Shown in pieces: positions 35,733-43,932 of a stretch of DNA of 64,000 nucleotides (within the stretch, counting starts at the first letter, position 1; each line of letters opens with the position of its first letter). Source of the stretch: Phaeobacter italicus (GTDB lineage: Bacteria; Pseudomonadota; Alphaproteobacteria; Rhodobacterales; Rhodobacteraceae); the NCBI RefSeq assembly GCF_001258055.1, contig NZ_CVRM01000031.1, positions 124,001 through 188,000 on the forward strand, written 5' to 3'. The position numbers and the translations under genes are program-made. The notes beneath the pieces were generated by a model, which saw only the letters and a list, made by a program, of their open reading frames with translations, was not told the DNA's origin and made no database searches.

Positions 35733-36080
35733 TCCCGGTTGAGGCGATCCCGTCGCCTCTCCCGCTTTGCAAACAGTGTTGCCACGGGTTGCCATGCGCA
35801 ATCTGTGGCATTTCCTTTCGGTGCGCCGAGAAATGCCGCTCTATTGCAGGCAGAATGGCGTTTCTGACAAGAGATGGTACTTTGGTCGTAGGAGGGTGGC
35901 GCAGATTGGTATGTTTTGGTCTAAGTGTGCTGAAAGGCTCTGGTTTTTCATGCCGAAGCTGACCTGTTGCCGCCGCGGAAGGACTCCTGGCCCTACTTTA
36001 AGTCCCGCAACTCTTCTAGAATGAGGGTGTGAGATTCTACGCCGCTGATTGGTGGCCCAAAATGAGAACGCAGAAACCTG
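35733..36080. other. 348-base region between ccr and the luxR-type gene
   Basis: Apart from the ccr hairpin I see no gene with family features; a short open frame exists but has unusual composition. The last 80 bases are probably the luxR-type promoter. No lux-box-like palindrome was found here. Confidence 0.5.
35741..35759 (+). terminator. hairpin after ccr
   Basis: GAGGCGA pairs with TCGCCTC over 5 bases, 8 bases after the ccr stop; a clear T tract is lacking. Confidence 0.5.
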
Positions 36081-36800
36081 ATGGCACCCAAAGTTAACCT
36101 GGATTTCATTCTTGAGATGCTGGACGCAGCCTCCACTGTGGATGGTCTGCGCGAGATTGTTGAGCGGGTCTGCGAGAGTTTTGGCGTGGATCATGCTATG
36201 TACCACTGGGTCGATAGTGCTGGCGATCACTATTACTTCGGCACCTACAAGGATGAGTGGGTCGCGCGATATCAGGAAAAATCCTATGTCCGCGTCGATC
36301 CAGTCATCATCGGCTGCTACCAGAGATTTCACCCGGTGGATTGGCGTCGGCTTGATTGGTCTTCAAAACCCGCGCGCGAGTTCATGCAGGATGCCCGTGA
36401 CCACGATGTCGGGAACCAAGGCTATTCTATCCCGATCCGTGGGCCAAAGGGTCAGTTTGCCCTGTTCACGGTCAGCAACAATTGTGATGACGCGACCTGG
36501 GACAATTTTATCGAACGCCACAGTCGTGACCTGATCCTGATGGGCCACTATCTGAACCGCAAGGTGCTGGAATTCGAACCAGACCGCGGGCCTGGTCAGG
36601 TTCAACCCCTGTCGCCGCGCGAAATTGATGCGTTGACCCTGCTGGCAATGGGATACAGCCGGGCGCAGGTGGCGCAGACGCTGTCGATTTCCGAGCATAC
36701 ATTGCGTGTCTATATCGAGAGCGCGCGTTTCAAACTTGGCGCAATCAACACCACACACGCGATTGCGCGGGCGCTAAGTCTGGGTCTGATTATCATCTAG
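36081..36800 (+). CDS. LuxR-type acyl-homoserine lactone-responsive regulator
   Basis: 239 residues. The N-terminal autoinducer-binding domain keeps the ligand-pocket residues in 'EWVARYQEKSYVRVDPV' (W, Y, D-P) and a later Trp in 'PVDWRRLDW'. The C-terminal LuxR HTH reads 'LSPREIDALTLLAMGYSRAQ' and continues 'TLSISEHTLRVYIESARFKLG', with the conserved Glu and Gly. It is 93 bases upstream of the luxI-type gene in the same direction, the standard cognate arrangement. It resembles the PgaR type of Phaeobacter; identity not proven. Confidence 0.92.
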   Translation: MAPKVNLDFILEMLDAASTVDGLREIVERVCESFGVDHAMYHWVDSAGDHYYFGTYKDEWVARYQEKSYVRVDPVIIGCYQRFHPVDWRRLDWSSKPAREFMQDARDHDVGNQGYSIPIRGPKGQFALFTVSNNCDDATWDNFIERHSRDLILMGHYLNRKVLEFEPDRGPGQVQPLSPREIDALTLLAMGYSRAQVAQTLSISEHTLRVYIESARFKLGAINTTHAIARALSLGLIII

Positions 36801-36811
36801 ACCGGTGTGCT

Positions 36812-36829
36812 GGTTAACTTTTATTAACC
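36812..36829 (+). promoter_or_regulatory. 18-bp palindrome between luxR- and luxI-type genes
   Basis: GGTTAA-CTTTTA-TTAACC is a perfect 6+6 inverted repeat in the 93-base gap, 64 bases before the luxI-type start. It lacks the usual CTG...CAG ends of lux boxes but is the only dyad there, so it is the best candidate operator. Confidence 0.5.
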
Positions 36830-36893
36830 TTATAGTTGAAATCCCGTAATGGGCGTAACCTTGTCTCACTTTTCTATTAAAAGGGGACTAGTT

Positions 36894-37535
36894 ATGCTTC
36901 GTTACGTCTATGCGCACGACCTGCCACGCCATCCGAAACTCGCTCAATCCATGTTTCAGGACCGCGCCGATCAGTTCAAAACCCGGTTGGGGTGGGATGT
37001 CGATGTCGATGACGCGGGAGAAGAGCGCGACTCTTATGATGCGCTCGACCCGCTTTATGTGATTTGGGAAAATTCGAACGGAACCCACGGTGGATCGATG
37101 CGGTTTTTGCCATCAACCGGCCCAATCATGGTAAACGATGTATTCCCACAGCTGACTGGCAATCAGCCGATCTGCAGTCCGTTGATTTGGGAATGTACCC
37201 GTTTTTGTCTATCGCGAGAGAGCAGCGGCAACGTGGCTGGTGCGTTGACGTTGGGTGGCCTTGAGATCATGCGCAATTTCAACATCGCCCATTTCGCCGG
37301 TGTTTTTGACCGACGAATGGTCCGCATCTACCGGTCGCTTGGGTTCAGCCCCGAGGTTGTCGGCACAATGGGGCAGGGCCGCGACAGAATTTGCCTGGGG
37401 CTTTGGGACTATTCGCTGGAGGCCTACCAACGTGTGGCTCTGCGTGCGGGTTTGACCACCGAACTCTCGACCCTGTGGTTTGATCTGTCCTTTGGCGGGA
37501 TCGGGATGCCGGGCCCGGTCGCGATGGTTGGCTAA
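36894..37535 (+). CDS. acyl-homoserine lactone synthase (LuxI type)
   Basis: Makes an N-acyl-homoserine lactone from SAM and acyl-ACP. It has 213 residues with the invariant set: Arg and Phe in 'DRADQFKTRLGWDV' plus its Trp, two Asp in 'RDSYDALDP', Arg in 'GGSMRFLP', and Glu/Arg in 'IWECTRFCL'. I used the ATG at 36894; an upstream in-frame ATG adds 15 residues. The nature of the acyl chain cannot be read. Similar to PgaI-type synthases of Phaeobacter. Confidence 0.93.
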   Translation: MLRYVYAHDLPRHPKLAQSMFQDRADQFKTRLGWDVDVDDAGEERDSYDALDPLYVIWENSNGTHGGSMRFLPSTGPIMVNDVFPQLTGNQPICSPLIWECTRFCLSRESSGNVAGALTLGGLEIMRNFNIAHFAGVFDRRMVRIYRSLGFSPEVVGTMGQGRDRICLGLWDYSLEAYQRVALRAGLTTELSTLWFDLSFGGIGMPGPVAMVG

Positions 37536-37603
37536 GCGTAAAGAGCAGTGGTTGGGGGGCGTCAGCTCTGGTGCAGACGCCCCCGCAACTGTAGGGTCGC
37601 GCC

Positions 37604-39142
37604 ATGAACGCGACACCCATTCAATTCTCCGACGATCAGGCCGTTGCCTTTGATCGGGTCAGTGCGCTCCTGCATGATGCAGGGGTCGATCTTGAAGACG
37701 ACCTGCTTCATCCACCGCGCGGGGATGGCGGGGCCATGGCCGTGATCGGCAAGGCGGGCTCCGGTAAGACCCTGCTTTTGGCCGAACTGTACAAGGCGTT
37801 GGAAAATGCCGGGGTTGATGTCGTTTCGGGCGACTATGAAAGTCGCAAAAAAAGCGAAGACCGGCGCACCCTTGCCATCCTTGCACCAACCAACAAGGCC
37901 GCGAGTGTTCTGCGGCTCAGGGGAGTGCCCGCGACCACCATCCACCGCATTCTCTATACGCCGGTCTATGACCCGGAGTACGAAAAAATCGCGGAATGGC
38001 TGGCCGGAACCGGGGACCAGCCGGAGATAGAAGGTCTGACCGAGGAAGCACTGGAGCGGGCCAAGGCGTTCTATGAAAAGAACAAATCCATTCCGGGCGC
38101 GTTGGCTGCTGCGGGCTTGCGTGGCTCAGATTTTATCACAGGCTGGAAACGCAGGGACGAGCCACTGGATATCGGCTTCATCGACGAAGCCTCGATGCTG
38201 GATGACCGGCAGTTTCAGGATTTGAAGGAGATCTTTCCGACACTGTTGTTGTTTGGAGATCCCGCGCAGCTCGCGCCGGTCAACCAATCCGGGGCTATGG
38301 TTTTTGAAACACTGCCGGACGACCGAAAGTTGGTTTTGAACCGCATCCACCGGCAGGAGGCGGGCAACCCCATTCTTGATCTCGCACATGCGCTGGCTGA
38401 CCCGCAGCTGGGCTTTGAGGATTTCGAACGCATGGTCGAGGATCTGTCGCGCCAGGATGAGCGTGTGGTCTGGGGGCAGCGGGTTGAGGTGGATCTGATG
38501 GCGCGGTCGCCTGTTCTGGTTTGGCGCAACAATACGCGGATCCGGCTGATCAATGCCTTTCGCGCAGTGCACGGCGCGCCAGAAGACAGCCTGTTGGCAG
38601 GTGAGCCGCTGATCTGCGACGGAATTGAGCTGCCAATGAAGCATCGCAAAAAACGTCTGGATCTTGAGGCTCGTGGCCTCATCAAAGGGGCGCAGGTGAT
38701 CTATCTCGGTCCAGGTCGCAAACCGGGATTTTCTCGACTGCATGTGATGGGGGCCGAAGATCCGCAGGTCTCTGCGGCGTCCATCGTCAAGATTGAAAAA
38801 CCGGACGAGGAAGAGCCCTTTATCCCATTTGCTGCGAGGATGGGCGCGGCCTTTCTGCACGGCGCTGCGGTCACGATCCACAAGGCACAAGGCTCGCAGT
38901 GGCCGACTGCGCAGGTCTTTGCCCCCGATATCTACGCCGCGGCGCGGATGGGGCGGGTCGAGGCAGGTCAACCCTTGTGGAAGCGGCTCGCATATGTGGC
39001 GATCACACGCGCGCAGGAGCGGCTGATCTGGGTGGTCCGCAACCGTTTGGCAAAGCCCACCGGACCGTTGCAGGTCGATGACCTGCGGGCGGTTCCGGCC
39101 GGTGCGCTGACGTTGGAGATGCAAGAGGAAAGCGCAGAATGA
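37604..39142 (+). CDS. RecD-like ATP-dependent DNA helicase
   Basis: A 512-residue superfamily 1 helicase of the small RecD/AAA type. Walker A 'GKAGSGKT' (about 49-56), motif Ia 'LAPTNKAASVL', Walker B 'GFIDEASML', motif III 'LFGDPAQLAPVNQ', and C-terminal UvrD-like motifs 'TIHKAQGSQW' and 'YVAITRAQERLIWV'. No nuclease domain. It lies 68 bases after the luxI-type gene; the following SDR gene starts within its stop (ATGA). Confidence 0.88.
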   Translation: MNATPIQFSDDQAVAFDRVSALLHDAGVDLEDDLLHPPRGDGGAMAVIGKAGSGKTLLLAELYKALENAGVDVVSGDYESRKKSEDRRTLAILAPTNKAASVLRLRGVPATTIHRILYTPVYDPEYEKIAEWLAGTGDQPEIEGLTEEALERAKAFYEKNKSIPGALAAAGLRGSDFITGWKRRDEPLDIGFIDEASMLDDRQFQDLKEIFPTLLLFGDPAQLAPVNQSGAMVFETLPDDRKLVLNRIHRQEAGNPILDLAHALADPQLGFEDFERMVEDLSRQDERVVWGQRVEVDLMARSPVLVWRNNTRIRLINAFRAVHGAPEDSLLAGEPLICDGIELPMKHRKKRLDLEARGLIKGAQVIYLGPGRKPGFSRLHVMGAEDPQVSAASIVKIEKPDEEEPFIPFAARMGAAFLHGAAVTIHKAQGSQWPTAQVFAPDIYAAARMGRVEAGQPLWKRLAYVAITRAQERLIWVVRNRLAKPTGPLQVDDLRAVPAGALTLEMQEESAE

Positions 39143-39894
39143 CGACCGTATCGGGATCCAAGGGGAGCATTCTTATCACCGGCGCAAGCTCAGGCATTGG
39201 CCGTGCGGTGGCAGAAGAGTTCCTGAACGAGGGATGGCAGGTCGGGCTGCTGGCCCGTAGAGCAGACAAGCTGGAAGAGATTGCGGCAGGCCATTCCAAT
39301 GCGCATGTTCTGCCTGCGGACGTGACAGATGTTGCCGCTGTCGATGCGGCATTCGCCCGGTTCGTCGAAAAAACTGGACGGATCGACGTCTTGTTCAACA
39401 ATGCGGGGATTTTCACACCTCCGGGCACGATTGATGAAATCCCGCTGGAGGATTGGTTCGCCTCTGTGAATGTGAACCTCAATGGAATGTTTCTGGCCGC
39501 TCGGGCCGCATTTCGTCAGATGCGTCAGCAATCACCTGGCGGCGGCCGGATCATCAACAACGGTTCTATCGCGGCCTATGTTCCGCGCCCCAACTCTGCG
39601 CCTTACGCAGCGACCAAGGCCGCCATTACCGGCCTGACCAGGAGCTTGTCTCTGGATGGCCGCCCGTTTGACATCGCTTGCGGACAGATTGACATCGGCA
39701 ATGCCAGCACACCGATGGTGGACGATCTGGCGAGGCGCCATGCCGAGGCCAATCCGGACGCAGAGCCGATGCACAGTTTCGATGTTGCGGATGCTGCGCG
39801 GTCGGTCCTGCACATGGCCAAGCTGCCGCTGGAAGCCAACGTGCAGTTCATGACGGTGATGGCAACAAAGATGCCCTATATCGGGCGGGGCTGA
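39139..39894 (+). CDS. short-chain dehydrogenase/reductase
   Basis: 251 residues with the SDR core: cofactor loop 'ITGASSGIGRAV' (about 13-24), 'LFNNAG', catalytic Ser in 'INNGSIAAY' and Tyr-Lys in 'PYAATKAAITGL'. 'RRADK' after strand 2 suggests NADP(H). The substrate is unknown. The start overlaps the helicase stop, so they are coupled even though no shared function is apparent. Confidence 0.9.
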   Translation: MTTVSGSKGSILITGASSGIGRAVAEEFLNEGWQVGLLARRADKLEEIAAGHSNAHVLPADVTDVAAVDAAFARFVEKTGRIDVLFNNAGIFTPPGTIDEIPLEDWFASVNVNLNGMFLAARAAFRQMRQQSPGGGRIINNGSIAAYVPRPNSAPYAATKAAITGLTRSLSLDGRPFDIACGQIDIGNASTPMVDDLARRHAEANPDAEPMHSFDVADAARSVLHMAKLPLEANVQFMTVMATKMPYIGRG

Positions 39895-39898
39895 CGGA

Positions 39899-40735
39899 TC
39901 AGCTGTTGCGCAGCAATCTGAACGCGGCCGAAGCCCCCCAGCCGGCGGCGATTGCAATGGCCAGTGACATCAGACCGTAAAGAAACGGCTGTTCGCGCGA
40001 CATGGAGTAGAGAAAACGCTCCAACCCGACCTTATCAACGTCAATGGTCGTCTCGTATTGCGCGACAACCTCGCCGCCACGCGTCAGGTAAATTCGCGTG
40101 CGATAGGCCCCTTCTGTCAGATTGGCAGGCATGTCGATTGCGGTGCGGAACAGGGTTTCTTCGTCCACTGCGACGGTGTTTTCCCGCAGCGAGTAGAGAT
40201 CATCCTGGGTCCGGATACGGATGACCGCTTCGGCAAAATCCTGGGCGCCGCGAATATGCATGCCGGCCCCGACTGAGCGAATAGCCCGCTCGATTGAGAC
40301 GCGATAGCGCAGATCCTCGGTATCTGTCAGGACATCCGAGAATGGCGCGCTTGTGGCGATGGCATAAAAGCTGGGGGCCGAGTCCACCAGCACGCTGTCG
40401 GTGTTAACCCAGATGCCGAGCTTTTTTTCCTTGCGCCGAACCATGACAGGTGAGGCAGGGCCAGACACTGCCACGACCACTTGCAGCGGCGCGCCGGTCG
40501 GAATTGGCGTTTCACGTTTGACGGCGCCAAAGACGAGGATTTCGGAGCCATCAAAGGTTGCGGTGATCGCCACCCGGTCCTTGCTGAGACCAAGCACAAC
40601 CTCTTCGCCGGTCGAGCCGGATTTGTTCTGAGCGGCCAGCGGCGCTGCAAGAGTGAAAGAGGCCAATGTCACCGCTGCAATCAGGTGATGCTTTGCGTTG
40701 TTCAGAACATTACAGAGACGGGAGCTGCGGGCCAT
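39899..40735 (-). CDS. TIGR02186 family exported membrane-anchored protein
   Basis: 278 residues: a signal peptide ('AAVTLASFTLAAPLAAQ'), a long extracytoplasmic beta-rich part ('EEVVLGLSKDRVAITATFDG', 'VFGAVKRETPIP', 'MVRRKEKKLGIWVNTDSV') and a C-terminal helix 'YGLMSLAIAIAAGWGASAAF'. This is the TIGR02186 pattern, a family that travels with TauE/SafE exporters. One base separates it from such a gene upstream, so the two likely work together at the membrane. Mechanism unknown. Confidence 0.85.
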   Translation of the reverse strand: MARSSRLCNVLNNAKHHLIAAVTLASFTLAAPLAAQNKSGSTGEEVVLGLSKDRVAITATFDGSEILVFGAVKRETPIPTGAPLQVVVAVSGPASPVMVRRKEKKLGIWVNTDSVLVDSAPSFYAIATSAPFSDVLTDTEDLRYRVSIERAIRSVGAGMHIRGAQDFAEAVIRIRTQDDLYSLRENTVAVDEETLFRTAIDMPANLTEGAYRTRIYLTRGGEVVAQYETTIDVDKVGLERFLYSMSREQPFLYGLMSLAIAIAAGWGASAAFRLLRNS

Positions 40736-40736
40736 T

Positions 40737-41660
40737 TCAGTGCCCCCCTTCGCTGCCGAGCGAGTACAGGTCGGATGGCATCAGCAAGAGGTCGAGACCA
40801 AGTTTGATGCAAACGGCCAGAACCATGATCGCAAGCAGAATGCGCAGTTGTTCTGCCTTGAGATAGACGCCGATCCGCGTCCCGATTTGCGCGCCGATCA
40901 CGCCCCCGATCAGCAGAAGGACCGCGAGAACGATATCAACCGTGTAGTTCGTGGTGGCGTGGAGCATCGTCGTAAAGGCGGTCACCAGGATGATCTGGAA
41001 CAACGACGTGCCCACGACAACTTTGGTCGGCATGCCGAGGATATAGATCATTGCGGGCACCATGATGAAACCGCCGCCGACACCCATGATCGCGGCAAGG
41101 ATACCGACGCAGACCCCAACAAGGATCGGTGGAATCACAGAGATATAAAGCCCGGAGGTGCGGAACCGCATCTTGAACGGCAGCGCGTGAACCCAGCCCC
41201 GTTGACGACGTGCAGCTGGTGCCGTGCCGCCGGCCTTTTTTGATTTGCGGATGGCGTTCAGGCTTTCGATGAACATCAAGGCGCCAACAACGCCGAGGAA
41301 CACGACATAGCACAGTTTGACCAGCAGATCGACTTGGCCAAGCGCCTTGAGGTAGTTGAAGACCACCACGCCGAGCGCCGCGCCTATCAAGCCGCCCACC
41401 TGCAGGACCAACCCCATCTTGATGTCGACAGTTCGTCTTCGGAAATGTGCGAGGACACCGGAAAAGGACGACGCGACGATCTGGTTTGCCTCGGTTGCGA
41501 CAGCGACCGCAGGGGGGATGCCGATAAAGAACAGAAGCGGTGTCATCAGAAAACCGCCGCCCACGCCAAACATGCCGGAGAGGATTCCGACCATGCCGCC
41601 AAGGCCCAAGAGCAAGAACGCGTTGACCGAAACTTCGGCGATGGGGAGATAGATCTGCAT
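40737..41660 (-). CDS. sulfite exporter TauE/SafE family protein
   Basis: 307 residues with about eight helices. TSUP repeats 'GMVGILSGMFGVGGGFLMTPLLFF' and 'GILAAIMGVGGGFIMVPAMIYILGMPTKVVVGTSLF' are clear, separated by a charged loop of about 40 residues ('RKSKKAGGTAPAARRQRG'). Exports sulfite or a sulfonate in some relatives; substrate undetermined. Paired with the TIGR02186 gene. Confidence 0.88.
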   Translation of the reverse strand: MQIYLPIAEVSVNAFLLLGLGGMVGILSGMFGVGGGFLMTPLLFFIGIPPAVAVATEANQIVASSFSGVLAHFRRRTVDIKMGLVLQVGGLIGAALGVVVFNYLKALGQVDLLVKLCYVVFLGVVGALMFIESLNAIRKSKKAGGTAPAARRQRGWVHALPFKMRFRTSGLYISVIPPILVGVCVGILAAIMGVGGGFIMVPAMIYILGMPTKVVVGTSLFQIILVTAFTTMLHATTNYTVDIVLAVLLLIGGVIGAQIGTRIGVYLKAEQLRILLAIMVLAVCIKLGLDLLLMPSDLYSLGSEGGH

Positions 41661-41811
41661 ACCTGTGTTAGAGCGCAGGCCCAGACCAAAATCAACTGCC
41701 GATGCCGCTGCGCAGAAAACAGGACTGACTAACAGGAAAAAACTGGACCTATGTGCCGCCTCATCGCCTGCGTTGCAGGCAGGGAAGGCGCGGATAGCTG
41801 GTAGTCAAAAG

Positions 41812-41839
41812 AAAACGCCCGGACGATGCCGGGCGTTTT
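41812..41839. terminator. terminator of the nucleoside ABC transporter operon
   Basis: AAAACGCCCGG pairs perfectly with CCGGGCGTTTT over a 6-base loop (11-bp stem). On the minus strand it ends in TTTTCTTTT after the last permease gene. Confidence 0.88.
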
Positions 41840-41872
41840 GACGCGATTGGAGACATGGGCTCGCACCCGGTC

Positions 41873-42841
41873 TCAGCGTTCCTTCACATAGGGTTCGCCA
41901 CCTGCCTTGGGTGGGATTGCCTTGCCGACAAAACCGGCGAGGATCACGACGGTCAGGATGTAAGGCAGGGCGTCCATGAACTGCACCGGGATCACGATCG
42001 AACCCAGCTCGATGTTCTGGAACCGCAGGGCCACCGCCTGCAACAGGCCAAACAGCAGACAGGCACCAAGCGCGTGCCAAGGGCGCCACTTGGCAAAGAT
42101 CAGGGCAGCCAGTGCGATAAAGCCACGGCCAGCGGTCATGTCCTTCACGAACCCTGCCTGCAGCGCTGTGGCAAGATATGCGCCAGCGATACCGCAGAGC
42201 AGGCCGCAGATCATCACGGCTGCATAGCGCAGGCCCACCACGGAAACGCCTGCTGTATCGACCGCTGCGGGGTTTTCGCCCACGGCGCGCAGGCGCAGAC
42301 CAAAGCGGGTGCCAAACAGGATCCAAGCAGTCGCAGGGACGGCGAGGAAGGCGAGATAGACCAGAATGGAATGCCCCGACAGCAGCTCGCTGTAGATCGG
42401 GCCAAGAACTGGAACCCCTTCGACAGCGTTGGCAAAGGGCAGGGTGATCGGTTCAAACCGCCCCCCTGAGATCAGCGAGGGTGTGCGCCCGCCCTGCTGG
42501 AACCAGTCCTGTGCGATCAAGACTGTCATACCCGCAGCAAGGAAATTGATCGCAACGCCCGAGATCAGCTGATTGCCTCGGAAGGTGATGGAGGCAAGCC
42601 CGTGCAGGCCAGCCAGAACCAGCGAAGAGGCAATGCCGGCCAGAAGCCCAAGCCATACGTTGCCAGTGGTCGCAGCCACAGCGGCTGAGAAAAACGCAGC
42701 CATCAGCATTTTGCCTTCAAGGCCGATGTCAAAGATGCCGGCACGTTCAGAGAACAGACCAGCCAAACAGGCCAGAAGCAGCGGCGTTGCCAGACGGACG
42801 GTGCTGTCCAGCACTTGGATCAGAGTCAGAAAATCCATCAT
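41873..42841 (-). CDS. ABC transporter permease, BMP/nucleoside type (second)
   Basis: 322 residues with about nine helices and the YufQ/BPD_transp_2 pattern: 'LLACLAGLFSERAGIFDIGLEGKML' and 'NPAAVDTAGVSV' (the EAA-like coupling segment). With the partner permease it forms the channel of a purine nucleoside-type importer. Its start overlaps the partner stop by four bases (ATGA). Confidence 0.92.
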   Translation of the reverse strand: MMDFLTLIQVLDSTVRLATPLLLACLAGLFSERAGIFDIGLEGKMLMAAFFSAAVAATTGNVWLGLLAGIASSLVLAGLHGLASITFRGNQLISGVAINFLAAGMTVLIAQDWFQQGGRTPSLISGGRFEPITLPFANAVEGVPVLGPIYSELLSGHSILVYLAFLAVPATAWILFGTRFGLRLRAVGENPAAVDTAGVSVVGLRYAAVMICGLLCGIAGAYLATALQAGFVKDMTAGRGFIALAALIFAKWRPWHALGACLLFGLLQAVALRFQNIELGSIVIPVQFMDALPYILTVVILAGFVGKAIPPKAGGEPYVKER

Positions 42842-43932
42842 GCTTTCTCCCGACGCAGTGCAAGGAACGCCTTTTCAAGCGGTACGCGAACCATGTTGTC
42901 CAGCGCACCCGTGAACAGGATCACGAGAGCCTGAATGACGACGATGAGTTCGCGCGGAATGGAGGTCCACAGCGCGAGTTCGGCACCACCCTGATAAAGG
43001 AAACCAAAGAGGATCGCGGCCAGGAACACGCCAAAGGGATGGCTGCGGCCCATCAAGGCAACCGCAATCCCGATAAAGCCCGCACCCTCGGTGGAATTCA
43101 GAACCAGGCGCTCTGCCTCACCCATCACGTTGTTGGTGGCCATCATGCCAGCGAGACCACCAGAGATCAGCATCGCAATCATGGTGATCTTGACCGGCGA
43201 GATGCCGGCATAAAGCGCGCCGGGTTCAGAGTTGCCGTAGGCGCGGATTTCGTAGCCGAGCTTGGTGCGCCAGATCAGCAGCCAAACTGCAAAGCAGGCA
43301 ACGATCGCCAGCACAAAGCTGACGTTGGCTGGTGCAGATTTAGAGAATGCGATCCCAAGAGGGGCCAGAAGTTCATGCAGCGACGGCAGGTGCACCGCTT
43401 CGGGGAAGCGAGCAGTTGCCGGATCCATAGAGCCCACGGGACGCAGAAGGTTCACCAGCACATAGTTCAACACCGCAGCAGCGATGAAATTGAACATGAT
43501 GGTAGTGATAACGATGTGGCTGCCGCGCTTTGCTTGCAGATAGGCCGGAATGGCGGCCCATGCTGCACCGAACAGGGCTGCACCAAGGCTGGCAAAGATC
43601 AGCGCCAGCGACCAGTGGGGCCAAGGAATGTAGAGGCAGACGAGTGCCACACCCAGACCGCCAAGCATCGCTTGACCTTCGCCACCGATGTTGAACAGGC
43701 GGGCGTGGAACGCGACAGAGACCGCAAGGCCCGTGAACAGGAAGTTTGTGGCATAATAGAGCGTGTAGCCCCAGCCATAGGTCGACCCCAGCGCGCCGGA
43801 CACCATGAGTTTGACGGCGGCGATCGGGTCTTCGCCAATGCCCAGGATCACCAGGGCAGACAGAAGTGCGGCCAGGATGAGGCTGATCAGCGGGATCAGC
43901 ACCACGTCGGCCCATTTAGGCATCTTATCCAT
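42838..43932 (-). CDS. ABC transporter permease, BMP/nucleoside type (first)
   Basis: 364 residues of the YufP type, with about ten helices, 'FNIGGEGQAMLGGLGVAL' and 'GNSEPGALYAGISPVKI' as the cytoplasmic coupling region. It starts directly against the ATP-binding gene stop. The permease pair with BMP binding protein and double ATPase is the standard four-gene nucleoside import set. Confidence 0.92.
   Translation of the reverse strand: MDKMPKWADVVLIPLISLILAALLSALVILGIGEDPIAAVKLMVSGALGSTYGWGYTLYYATNFLFTGLAVSVAFHARLFNIGGEGQAMLGGLGVALVCLYIPWPHWSLALIFASLGAALFGAAWAAIPAYLQAKRGSHIVITTIMFNFIAAAVLNYVLVNLLRPVGSMDPATARFPEAVHLPSLHELLAPLGIAFSKSAPANVSFVLAIVACFAVWLLIWRTKLGYEIRAYGNSEPGALYAGISPVKITMIAMLISGGLAGMMATNNVMGEAERLVLNSTEGAGFIGIAVALMGRSHPFGVFLAAILFGFLYQGGAELALWTSIPRELIVVIQALVILFTGALDNMVRVPLEKAFLALRREKA

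Noticed and set aside
35767-36024. 85-codon frame between ccr and the luxR-type gene
   Set aside because: Cys/Arg/Trp-rich product without family features and no clear ribosome site.
36801-36893. A classic lux box with CTG...CAG ends in the luxR-luxI gap
   Set aside because: I looked and found none; only the GGTTAA/TTAACC dyad is present.
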